Assembly (NCBI GenBank): GCA_902728285.1
Contig: CACVBU010000743.1
Span: forward strand, 1,392,357 to 1,456,356
DNA length: 64,000 bases
Origin: Clytia hemisphaerica
Lineage: Eukaryota; Cnidaria; Hydrozoa; Leptothecata; Clytiidae
Direction of reading: 5' to 3'
Shown here: positions 13,423-23,880 of the stretch, one piece after another
Numbering within the stretch: the first letter of the stretch is position 1
Layout of the letters: every line of letters starts with the position of its first letter
Translations under genes and position numbers: made by a program
Notes under the pieces: model-generated
The model's input: only the letters and a program-made list of their open reading frames with translations
Told to the model about the DNA's origin: nothing
Databases searched by the model: none

Positions 13423-13732
13423 CGGGGTACTAGAGCTGCGAGCTGACGGGGGTGCCGCCCGACTTTCGACCCTTACCGGGACTAAAAAGGAGAAAACAAA
13501 CGAAAGTTTTGGGAATTTTACGACCCTTAGCGGGACAAATTTGACCAATTTTGACCAAATTTTGATCTTTCCGGGGGTAAAAAGTTGAAATTTACCGACC
13601 CTTAGTGGAACTGAAATTTGATTTTCTAATTTTTCCGACCCTTAGCGGGACTTTGGAAATCCAAAAAAGGTACCCTTAAGGGCGGCACATACCGTACCCT
13701 CCATTTGCCTAAGTACCCCCCCTCCTCCGGTA
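13423..13732. mobile_element. G-capped MITE with gacccttagcgggac array and 8-bp target duplication
   Basis: ATACAGGA occurs on both sides (13415-13422 and 13733-13740). The left end cggggtact...gggggtgccgccc matches in inverse orientation gggcggcacataccgtaccc...gtaccccccctcc on the right. Four to five degenerate internal copies of gacccttagcgggac are present. The layout parallels the element at 10144-10484 (subterminal gcacatac, 'acccttan' motif), so the two look like sister families. It is inserted in the coding region of the family gene. Confidence 0.8.
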
Positions 13733-14586
13733 ATACAGGAGACCACGAGAATATAGAAATTGAGTATGAAGAAGAAAGGGACGATGAGTATGACACGGCA
13801 AGCGATGACGAAATGATATCTCAAATTATTCTAAACCAATTTTTACCGTTTTTCATATTTTTCTAGATATTTTATCGTATTTTACATATTTGTATATTAT
13901 CTTTTTCAAAGCTTTTCTATTTTTCCTCGATCGTCAAAGTAATTCAACGCCTTCAACGCCTCTAATTATTTCATAAGAATGGTTCATCTATATTTACTGA
14001 AGATTTAGATGAAAGCGTGCATGACGAATCCAAGATCTACGATGTCGATGATTTTGAAGACATGCCCCCCCCCCGGAGAGCTGGCGGATTTGGTTACAGA
14101 AAACAAACCAGTTGAAAGTGTGACATCTGCGGTTTCTGAAGCTGTATATGAAGGTATTGAAGGTATTATAAGTTGCCGACACTAAAATCGGATAGAGGAT
14201 TTTATTCAGGACACTATGCTATTTAGGATATTCTATGTGAAAACGCTTTCTTTTTAGATTCCCTTTAGCTTAGCAACTTCTGGGTATACCATTTAATTCT
14301 CTAATATCTTGTTTAGATTGTGAAAGCTCTGATGAAGCCAGTGATGACGAGCAAGACGAAAACGAACCCACTCAATGTGCACTGTTTTCTCTCAAGAAAT
14401 GTAAATTCACGAAGAGCAGTAGAGTGAAAAAATTCGTATGGATCCAGTTCATGTGTCGATTTACAATTCAAAAGCCAGATTGAGGCCCAAAGATTTATTT
14501 TCCACTGCCCAGAACACGGTACCACAATGTACAGGTAAGTCGATTCATTTACACCGCTTTTCTTATTGAAAGTTAATGAAAATACT

Positions 14587-15149
14587 AGCCTGGGAATCCA
14601 AGCGTTAAACTTTTTTCACAGTCTAGTTTATGATATTTTTGCTGCTGGTTTAACGCTTGGTGCAGGTAACTCGCCTGCAGGGAGATTTTTCCCTGCAATG
14701 CAGGTTCGGCCTGATTGGCCAGCTTTTGGCGTATTACTTAGCAGTACTTTCGCGCGCATTTTGATATTTTCGATGCGCGCGCATAATTTATGGAAAAAGC
14801 TGACTCTGCAGAAAAAAGGAAAACAAATGAAAATGAAAACATGATTCACTTCGAAACAAAATGGCTGTTGGCTGTAAGTGTAAATACATGTGGCTGATGT
14901 TTTGATGTAGTTTTTAGTAGTTTTGAAAGTCTTTTAGAGCTTGTGAAAGAGTTTTTATGGTAAGTTGATTATGTGTGTTTGCCTGGGTTTCCAAAGTTTA
15001 GAAAGTCTGTCAACAAGGGTTCACACACAGACTGTTTATAACATTCTGTGCCAGACTAATCTACCTGCACCAAGCTCTATAATTTTAGAACTTTGTGAGG
15101 TGAGGTATTTTTTGTTTTTTCTAAAATTATAAGCTTGGATTCCCAGGCT
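14587..15149. mobile_element. 563-bp MITE with 11-bp target duplication
   Basis: The ends are perfect inverted copies: AGCCTGGGAATCCAAGC on the left and GCTTGGATTCCCAGGCT on the right. ATGAAAATACT flanks both sides (14576-14586 and 15150-15160). An 11-bp duplication is within the range known for Mutator-like elements, so that superfamily is the best guess. It lies in an intron of the broken family gene, just after the donor at about 14535. No transposase is encoded. Confidence 0.85.
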
Positions 15150-16071
15150 ATGAAAATACTAGATCACGGAGGCGTGGGGAGAAATTTGACTAAAGATAGG
15201 TAGTGTGTATGCATGAATACATAATGGAAAGTTAACCTATTTTATGCAATTAAGGTGTTATGGCGCCAGATGGTAATTTCATTTTGAAGTTTAATATTTA
15301 TTACTAACTTATTATTAATGTAACATTGAAACCCTTCTATCCCATCAGATGCACGGCGCTTACATACGACACAGCCATTTCTATGGATCAATTGAAAAAA
15401 CAAATTGCAAATGGAACTCTTAGAAAGAAAGTCCGGCTAGCAAGCGGCACAATGTATGTCGAACACGAGAGTACCATATTGCAAGATTTTTATCCCTAAC
15501 CGAGAGCAAAGTATATTCTCCAAATGCCAGTCGCTCAGAGTGCTGGAAATCTACAAATCAAACGTCTTTCTTTGAGCAGCTCAACCCAAACATCCTCTCA
15601 GAGACTAGTGTCAAGATCTATGTTCTTTTTGTCACGACAACAACTGCGTGTCTGGCAGGATAGTCAGAATAATGCGACGGTTTGGAACAAGGACTGCTCA
15701 TCCTGCCCTTGAAGCCGAAATTGAAAATCTGAAGATTGAGTTTTTTTGTTCGCTGCCACACATTTGATGCCAAAAAATTAAGACTGACACCAAAAAGGAA
15801 AATCACTTATGTCTTAATTAAAGGTATTTCTTTAGTCAGACGACTTTTCTTGAAGCTAAGCCAGCTTGATCTTGACTTTTTGTTAAATCCTAAAGATAAG
15901 TTGCTGTCGATGGAGAAGAAACCAACAGAAAAACAAACTGACAAACAAAATGTTGATACCTTTGATGTTCAGCTGATGAAGGAAAAACTAACTTCTCTCA
16001 ACATCAAATCTCCAAAGAATGCGTCGAAAAAAAGCTTAATTGCGTTATTGAGAAAAGCAGACCAATCCTAG

Positions 16072-16974
16072 ATTATTCATTTTCTTATAAGTTTCATCAT
16101 CTGTGGATTTGCGTATGTTAGTAGATTATTGGCTAAGGTTCGAGATATTGTTGGTTTTGGTTGTAGTGGCAAATGGTCAACATCAGAAAGCTAGTCCGGG
16201 AAGCTCCATTTCCTGCTAGAGTTGACGTTCTGTACTTTCTTTAATGCTTAGTTGATGTTATCTGCCTTCGACTTTCAGTTCGGCTCTCTCTCGCATGATT
16301 TATTTTATATTATATACATTAAACCTAGTTTTTATTTAAAAAATTCAGCGCTACATCGGTTCTTCTATCGTCAACACAGATTGAATGCCTCTTATTATTA
16401 GGCTAAATTATTGTGACTAAAATTTTTAAGTAGACCCCTGTCTCATTGTCGTAATAGACAGCGGTGTTATAATAAAGGAGCAGTTGCTTTTGTTAATGAA
16501 TGGGATTTTTTATTAAAGTCATTTTAAATGCAAAAAGTCTGGACAAGAATTAAGCAATTTTTTGTTCCCAAAACAATGAAAAATTCTAATAGTTTTCATT
16601 GGGTCCCTTTTGACTTTTATTGACTGTTATTTCAGAAGGACTAAAAATAAAATCCATTATCAGATTTCCAGATTCCTCTCCATTCCTTTTAGTCTGTACA
16701 CAGACCCGATATCTACGGCTAATTTCAAAATTCATTGTCGTAGAGGCAATTGTACTACGAAACAATTTTGAAAGTGGAGGGGCCGAATAGTAAGTGTCTA
16801 AGGAGGCGCCACCATGGTTGGTTGGTTTTTTTTTCTTAGCAAAAAAGTGGGGGGGGGGGGCATGGCCCTTCCGGCCCCCCGAGTTTCGCCGGCCCTGCTA
16901 CGAAACCCTACCCTGATAGAGTATACCTCTTTGTGGTATGAATGTAAAGCCCACGCTGAAAACGAAATAATCGA
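16072..16974. other. gene-free stretch after the family gene
   Basis: I see no supported gene. The stretch is AT-rich, with one G-run (about 16849-16860) followed by GC-rich sequence at 16861-16900 that resembles the end of another G-capped element, but I found no matching opposite end. Confidence 0.4.
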
Positions 16975-17225
16975 GTGCGCAAATCGTAAGCCGAAATAAT
17001 CGAATACTAATCGAAGTAATGGAAGTCAAGTAATCGAATAAATCGAAGGCTAATCGAAGTAATCGAAGTCAAGTAATCGAACTTATCGAAAACTAATCGA
17101 AGTAATCGAAAGCATTCGAAGCTTATTGAATCTAATCGAATTAATCGAAATTTCCAACCTATTTTGAATCTCAATTAGTTCGATTAGTTTTCGATTAAAT
17201 TCGATGATTTCGGTAATCGAATTTT
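16975..17225. repeat. degenerate ATCGAA tandem array
   Basis: Around 25 copies of ATCGAA or one-base variants occur at 6-12-bp spacing (taatcgaagtaatcgaag...). Towards the right end the motif flips to TTCGAT (gttcgattagttttcgatta). Pairs of ATCGAA and TTCGAT could fold back. The array does not encode protein. Confidence 0.8.
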
Positions 17226-17279
17226 TATTTTATTTTTGTTTATTTTACACCGACACTTTTATTTTTCCTTTAGGAAAGG

Positions 17280-18972
17280 AGGAAACTTGTTTGAATAAGA
17301 AGAAGAAGAACGAAAAGAATGAATAGAGCGGCCAACAAACCATCAACTTTAAAAAAAAGTCTGACACTGTGCCTGAACGAGGCCCCCCAGCGGACCCAAA
17401 ATTCACGCCATCACGCCAAAATTTTTCGATTTCACGTCATCACGTCTGAAAATTTTGATTTTCACGATCACGCCAATTTTTTCGATTTCACGCAATTTCT
17501 CCTAGAAAATTTAGTTTTCACGCTCATAATCTCTGGATAAATTCAGTTTTAGACCACGTTTAGACCCATTGGTATGGATAAAATGCCTTTATAGAAGCTT
17601 AATTTTCTGTCAATCAGTTTTTCGGCATTCTCATGCGCGTAAGTCAAGATTATATCATTTTTCCTATCAGAAACACCTGAAAAATCTGGAAGGAATTTGC
17701 AACCTTTGTTTTTCTATTTTTAGTATTATACAGGGGTCAAATTCTAGTTTTTTCGGGTGTTTCGGATAGGAAAAACTACGTAATCTCGACTTATGCATAT
17801 CAAAAATTGTTTGACAACTGGTGGGTCACATCAAAGGGCTCCGGTTTGAAAGGGCTGAGGTATATTTGTTAGGCAACGGAGAAAGTTTTTGAATTTTGAA
17901 GGGCTCAAAGTGGTATTTTAGGACCCATTTCAATTTAATTTGAAAAATAATTCATGTAAAAATAATAATGGAAATCTTTTAAACGCACAAGTAGCTTTTT
18001 TGGTAAAAACATGAGGGGCTATGCCCTCTGGTCCCCCCATCTAAGAATAAGCATCTAAGAAAGAGAGGAAAATGTTACTTACGGAGGAAGTGCAACCATG
18101 GTTTGCGCCTACGGGAGAAATTTTCAATTCTCGACCCTACTCGTAGCATTCGACTTTATTTTGAAGACTAGCTAGCAACTGCTAAAGACAATTGGAAGTT
18201 ACAAGGATAAATGGCAGATGAATAAAACTGTTTACACCGTTTCTTTTATGTTATAAAATGAGATCTATAAGAGGCCCCACCATAATAAATTGGCTAAAAT
18301 GGACATGGAATTACGATTCAAGTAATAAATATAATTTTCGCGATCACGCTGAACAGCAAATTTCACGCCATCACGCCTAAAAAAACTCGATTTCACGCAC
18401 ACGCCAAAAACCCTCTATCACGTCATCACGCCAACCGCTGGGGGGGCCTCCTGAACCGATCCCTTCGAAAAAGAGAAATGTAAACGAAGAAACCGTTGCG
18501 ATCAGCTCTAAAACGCTCTTACGGCTCTAGAACGCCGTTAAAACCAACTCGAGTAACACTGATAAAAGAAAGCGTGAAAATGCTGCTACCGCTTCAACGC
18601 CGAGTACCCCTGGAAATGCTGTTGGAACCAATCCTGGTAACACTGATAAAAGAAAGCGTAAAAATGCTGCTACCGCTTCAACGTCAAGCCCCCAAAAGAA
18701 AGGTGTTGATTTTGATATTGGCTCGCCTCGAATCGATCTTGTATCGAGTAGCGAGTCTGATGTGGATGACGATGATGATCAAGTGTGGATTTGTGAGGTT
18801 TGTAACAGAGAGGGGCCCTCCAAGGGCCCGGAAAAAGGTAAATTGGGTGGGTTGCATCGACGATAATTGTAAAAAGTGGATTCATGATTTGTGTACACGC
18901 CCAGAGGGGCTTGGCGCAAAATTCGTGCCCAAACTTTGTTGTGTACAGAACATGCTTAACTTTTTTGTTTAG
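17280..18972 (+). pseudogene. PHD-finger protein gene, split by a MITE and frameshifted
   Basis: Coding traces on both sides of the MITE at 17380-18449 join in one frame when the insert and one target copy are left out. The downstream part has two ~70-bp direct repeats encoding NTDKRKRxNAATAST (about 18552-18620 and 18633-18690), likely nuclear-localising, then an acidic run (SSSESDVDDDDD). It then encodes a PHD-type zinc finger: VWICEVCN, and after a frameshift near 18838, WVGCIDDNCKKWIHDLCTRP and a final CC. The C-x2-C ... C-x4-C-x2-W-x-H-x2-C order fits PHD. PHD fingers bind histone tails; in this context it may come from a transposon-carried gene (inference). No start or upstream exons were identified. 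Confidence 0.55.
17380..18449. mobile_element. 1.07-kb G-capped element with cacgccatcacgcc array
   Basis: AGGCCCCCCAGCGG at the left and CCGCTGGGGGGGCCT at the right are inverted. CCTGAACG (17372-17379) and CCTGAACC (18450-18457) look like an 8-bp target duplication with one later change. Both ends are followed inwards by arrays of ttcacgccatcacgcc-like repeats. No transposase was found inside. It interrupts the PHD-finger gene. Confidence 0.8.
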
Positions 18973-20104
18973 TTTATGACCATTTTCATATTTTGTGGTC
19001 CTCAATCAGTCCCATTAGATCATAAGAATTTTAAGTCGAAGGATGATGAATGTTGGTGGCTGCACTTCCGGGTCCACATCAAAATAACCTAGAGGAGGCC
19101 CCCCCCCAGTCGACCCTCAATTCACGTATTCACGCACAAAATTTTGCCAATTCGCGTATTCACGTGCAAAAAAACGCTTTTCACGTTCACGCGCCAATTT
19201 TGCTTCTACATCTTTGGTTAAAACGATTGTGACCTTATTGGGCTAAACATGACCTTTTTGTGTTTTTTTTAAGCAGTTTGACCTATTCTTATGCCAAACA
19301 TTTTTGCCAATATGAAGTTTTTTGCAATTTTGTAACCTTATTCTCGATAGCGTCGACCTTTTAAGGCATCTTTTACAGCTGTTTGAGCTTCAGTAAAGCA
19401 ATGTTTTAGGTCTGCCGCGCCAAAGTTACAAAGAACTACCCCTCTGGCGTAGGGTGGGCTTTTGGTGTGGGGTTTTCTTCCTTGCAGAACCGTAGGAAGT
19501 CTTTTTTAATTTTCAAATCGAGGCTGGGCCAATCATGGTTTAAGAAGCCGTAGACTTCAACACAAGCTTAGTACAACCAGAGGACTCTAATTCCAATTCT
19601 CGACCCCTATCTCATGGAAGGAAATGTAAGGAAAACAGTTGTCAGCGTTCATAATTCTTTTCATTTTTGCTTAAACGAAACAAAAGAATAGTAGATTCAC
19701 AGGGGATGGCGTTGTGTTTTAACAAAGCTTATGCTCAAGTAAATAAATCACAGATGAGGGCACAAACCACCAAACCTTGCTCTCTTAAAACATTTGAACC
19801 CTCTTTGTTGAATTAAGTCTGCACTCCTTCAATAAGCATAGGCTTTTGTTTCAAATATTTCAGTGCAAAAATATATTTTAAACATGTTTTTCCAAGGTCA
19901 GGTAGCTTGCTCCCAGTTTGTTTTGACTTTGCTGAGGAAAAGATCTTAGTTTCTTGTCTCATTATACAAATATACAAACATAATCAGCTACCGTGCTTGA
20001 TAAAGTTTTCAGATGTTAGGAATTTAGGAGATTTGTTGAATTTTAGGAGGATTTTAGGAGTTTTGACTTATTTTAGGAATTTTTTTTAGGAGGAGTGGGA
20101 TCCC

Positions 20105-20492
20105 TGGATTTTTCAGGAGATATATATGCCCTCCGATGCATCGGAATGCCTCCTACCCACGATGGAGTAGGAATCACAGCGCAGGCAGACATTTCAACCC
20201 TGCAGATGCGAGCTGCCGAGCCATGGTGTATACCATGACACTCGAACTACACGGGAGAACGGATGTCCTCGCAGGTGTAGAACCTCCTAAGTGTCTCAGC
20301 ACACCACAATGTCTGGAATATCTACCCATACTCTTGTATCAGAGTTATGATATCTAATTCCCCTCACATGGGATGGGTTGACCCGGGCGAAGGAGCATTC
20401 ACTTGCCAATTGAATCGTAGTGCCACGGTGTGTATCTAACTCGAGCCTCCTGGATAGAAGTCAAGCACGACAACCACTATACCACTAAGCTT
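20105..20492 (-). mobile_element. tRNA-derived SINE
   Basis: Read on the minus strand, 20490-20420 starts gcttagtggtatagtggttg with an A box (TGGTATAGTGG) and, about 35 bases later, a degenerate B box (ggctcgagttaga), both RNA polymerase III promoter elements. The body then runs to about 20105. The tRNA-like head lacks intact stems, so this is a SINE and not a tRNA gene. Confidence 0.5.
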
Positions 20493-21128
20493 ATTTTTCA
20501 GGAAAATTTCATAAAATTGGGGGGTCGTTATAAAATGATATCAAGAGTAAAAAATTTGAAAAAATGTAAAACGACCCCCTTCCCACTACAATTAAGTGCG
20601 AAGGAGTACCGAAATAGAACAATGCGAATGGCGGGAAAAAGTAGATTACTCCACGCGAGCTTGAATTCAAAGAAAGCGCAGTTCATTCTTTACCTTCTCA
20701 TCCCAAATCGGAAGAAAAGTCCATCACAGTCATCGAATACATGACTATCGTCCAAAAGGTTCTCGTCATTGCTAAACCAAAGTCAATCGATGACGCTCAA
20801 ACGTCTATCGAGTCACACATCCATTCTTCGTTAAAAGAAAGTCGAATTGTAGCAGTTGTACACGATCATTACGATTTTCAGCCATCCATTAAAAAAGAAA
20901 GTGAACACCAACGTTGTGGCAGCTCGAAAAAGCAACCGGAGTATCAAATTGCTCATCCAAAACAGGCTTTGGTTGTCGATTTTACCACCTTTTTATCCAA
21001 TCCAAAAAAAAAAGTTAATTTGGTGGGGTGGTTCAGGGTTTTCGGTGACACGGTATATTCAAAATGCTGCTAGTGATGGTAATATCCATGAAACTTCGGC
21101 ATTTCGGTATTTTACCTATGGAATTTAG
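20430..21128 (+). pseudogene. unrecognised protein-coding remnant
   Basis: Overlapping open frames at 20430-20744 and 20741-21073 appear to be one reading with a shift at their junction (SKKAQFILYLLIPNRKK, then MTIVQKVLVIAKPKSIDDAQTS, HPKQALVVDFTTFLSNPKKK). Composition is protein-like. I do not recognise the family. The end runs into a repetitive cggtat-containing sequence. Confidence 0.3.
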
Positions 21129-21659
21129 GTAGGTATTATTTCGGTAACTTTTCCTGAGCTATATTCTTTATGAAGAAGTTTCCAAAAATTGCCTGGGGCG
21201 CTAAACTATCTTCAAATTTAGAAAAGTACTAGTAAACCCCTGTTTCAAATACGTTGTTTGACACTTTTCCGTTGCCCGCACGTCCCCGTTGTAATAGTCC
21301 TTAAACCAGTGAAAGTTTGGTTGTTTTGCTAAGTTTTTGTACTAACTTTAACGAAGGTGATGGGATTCGTACTGCCTCATTTCCCCAATGAACTCAACTG
21401 AGAGCTTGAGCAAAGATATCCATAAAAAGTAGCGTTTGAGGTACTTAGTTTTCATAGAAAAACAGTCTAAAACATGGTGCAAATACAATAAATACAACAA
21501 TATTTTTTGCCGCTTTAACGCCTTATTTCCTCCATTAAGCGCCACCATACGGCCCTCTTATAAACGCCGCACCTAAAGTTTAAGTTTCGAAATAAGCGCC
21601 GCGCTTATTAGAAAATGACTGGAAAGTGAAGAGCCTTATCTTCAATAGCAATTTCGTCC

Positions 21660-23165
21660 TAAAAACCCAGGCGAAGGAGAGCGATTTTTCATATTTTTTT
21701 AGCATTCTTGTGTTGGAAAAAAAGTTCTAAGAGAAAACACAGGATTTGCAGTCATAAATCAAAGGAAAGCTTAAATAATGTAATATTTTCTTTAAAAACA
21801 CCAAAATTTTCTTTAAAAACACCAAAAATTTCGTTTTTCAATGAAAACGCCAACGGAAGAGTACAAAAAAGCGTTTTGAGCCCATTTTTCTATTTCCTAT
21901 AATACTTTATTCTTTTATAAACATTTAGCAGGGAAATATTTTTAGACTTATTTTGACACAATTTCAGTGGTTTATAGACTAGTTTTTGACGAATTTAAAG
22001 TAAAAATACTGAATTAAAAAATAAATACTGAATTCCGGCTTACAAAATGCTGAATTTTGACTGAAAACCCCAGCGAAGGAGGGTCATTTTTCAGAATGTT
22101 TAGCATTTTGTGTTGGATAAAAATGATTCTAAGAAAAAGATAAGATTTCCTGTCGTAGATCAAAGGAAAAGCCAGAATAAATGTTATATCTTCTTCAAAA
22201 ACACCAAAAATCTTGTTTTTCCAATAAAAACACCAACGGGGGAGTGCAAAATAGCGCTTTGTTATACTTTCTTATGCTCTTATTGTATTTTTGGACTTAT
22301 TTTGACACAATTTCAGTGGTTTTATAGACTAGTTATTAACGAATTTTAAGTAAAAATACTGAATTTAGGCTTAAAATTACTGAAAAACCCCAGCGAAGGA
22401 GGGTCATTTTTCAGAAGATTTAGCATTTTGTGTTAGATAAAAATGATTCTAAGAGAAAGATGGAATTTCAAGTCGTAGATCAAAGGAAAAGCTTGTAAAT
22501 GTTGTATTTTTTTTCAAAAACACCAAAAATCTCGTTTTTTCAATAAAACACCAACGGGGGAGTGCGAAATAGCGTTTTGAGCCGATTTTTCTTTATTTTG
22601 TTACAATTTCTTGTTCTTTTATAGTATGTTTAGCAGGAAAGTATTTTTGGACTTATTTTGACGTAATACACCGTTTAGGAGTCTCGCCATTTCACGGTAC
22701 TCCATTGCAGAGGCCCGGTAAAAATGGTAGGTAAAAATGCGCACTTTAGTACTGTGAAAGGTTAGAGGAATGTAAACATTGTGAATTTTTGTCTCTCCTT
22801 TAAAGAGAATGATTTAGATATTTGAACATGATATCAATGATAATTTTATAAGTCTCTCCTGAAAATTTCACAAAAATTCATCAAGAGGAAAAGAAGTTAT
22901 GATTAAAAGGAGTTCTTTACCTACCGTTTTTCTGCTATGTTTCCTTATGAGAACCAGATGTTTACCTACCGTTTTTTTACGGAGGAGAGTGAATTTTCCG
23001 TGATCGCTAAAATCAAAAAAATGGAAAATTGGATTGACGCGTGCGCAGTCGACACTCCTAAACGGTGTATTTCAGTGGTTTAGACTAGTTTTTGACGAAT
23101 TTTAAGAAAAAACATTGATTTTCGCCAAAACCCTCCAAGATGGAGTGCAAGAAATATTTTTTCGA
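21660..23165. repeat. 320-400-bp tandem repeats (three full units plus a decayed fourth)
   Basis: Units beginning near cccagcgaaggagggtcatt recur at 21667, 22069 and 22389, each followed by atttagcattttgtgttgga, attctaagagaaaga, tcgtagatcaaaggaaa, aaacaccaaaaatctcgttt and a shared tail (ttgacacaatttcagtggtt). A decayed fourth unit follows at 23090. The third tail is interrupted by the MITE at 22668-23068. Confidence 0.8.
22668..23068. mobile_element. 401-bp MITE inserted in a tandem repeat, 2-bp target duplication
   Basis: The ends are inverted: acaccgtttaggagt and actcctaaacggtgt. Sister copies of the surrounding tandem repeat read gacacaatttcagtgg without the insert, while the filled site reads gacgtaat-[element]-atttcagtgg. 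Comparing them gives a 2-bp duplication, AT. The inside carries a repeated tttacctaccgtttttc segment. Superfamily not assigned. Confidence 0.8.
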
Positions 23166-23676
23166 GATTTTCGAGATTTTTTTCTATTAACCCATTCTAT
23201 TGACAGCATTTTGCATAAAAAATTCTAAAACCCTTTACTTTGCTGACAGTAAGCATTTTTCTAAAACAGGTAAAATCGAAAAAACACCACGACGGAGTGC
23301 AAACTCCAGCCTCGTTTGCAATTTTGTCCAGGAAAGACTTTTTAAGACCTGGGTTTCCATATACAGCATAAAATTTCCGTTCTAACGATGTATAACAATC
23401 CCATTCACCTTCTGGGTTGAGCAAAGTCGTCTATAACTCGAGTAAGACACATTAGGGCAGAAAGATGCACTATTGAAAAGATTGAAAAGTAGACCTAGAG
23501 CCCGGTTCGGCATACCGGATATCAATACGAATGAACTTTGTGGGTATTCAAGCGAGATCAGCCGAAAGGTCTGGAAAATTCTACTTGGAAGCATATAACT
23601 ACTTTTGTTCTTAGAAATCCCACATTCCTATAGGGTGGGATGTGGGCATTTGAATACCCACAAAGTTCGGTAACCT

Positions 23677-23880
23677 GCAAGGGGCTCCCCCAGGGGCTGG
23701 CGTGACACGTGAATGACCCTTTTTTCTGTCGTGAATACGTGAATTGGACTTTTTCGGCGCGTGAATACGTGAATTGAGATATCAACGTGAACGTGAAAAT
23801 AAGATTTTTCCAGCGTGAATTCGTGAATCGAGATTTTGAGCGTGAACGTGAAAAGCGAATTATTGTCTAGAACAAAACTA
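23677..23880. mobile_element. solo end of a third acgtgaatacgtgaat-type element
   Basis: A G/C-rich end (caaggggctcccccaggggc) is followed by five copies of cgtgaatacgtgaatt-like units, as at the ends of the 19094-25096 region but with a different terminal sequence. No opposite end was found. Immediately before it, gaactttgtgggtattca (23532-23549) and its inverse (23650-23667) form a stem. Confidence 0.45.

Larger units (their letters stand above)
6870..16071 (+). pseudogene. broken multi-exon gene of an uncharacterised invertebrate family (coiled coil, NHL-like segment, SAP-like tail), copy A
   Basis: Pieces of one gene can be followed on the plus strand. 6870-7239 encodes a charged coiled coil with a frame break near 6978 and ends at a GT donor. 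7670-8672 starts after tttatctag and encodes the conserved core (EIFERFKTDLLKGAHEH..., ARYFIEHVHYKGPLSLAV, LFLLAPFIKNVPDFIVAIQP, FGADGDSKVRKFF), with frame breaks near 7975, 8107 and 8576. 8904-9087 continues it (TDVYVRDKQNVDAAVRLF). About 9475-9903 is an NHL-like segment (REGNIAGNSADWELLQ..., VVYICDSRTSSIKV). Later pieces lie at 10500-10729, 13163-13414, 13741-13830, 13990-14150 (acidic), 14318-14535 and 15340-15715; 15740-16071 ends in a SAP-like helix pair. It is interrupted by mobile elements. I recognise the family from memory but know no function; the FGADGD block could be a transposase-type acidic site (inference). Confidence 0.6.

Noticed and set aside
20420-20490. Possible true tRNA gene on the minus strand
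   Set aside because: Acceptor and T stems do not pair and the B box is degenerate; a SINE head fits better.
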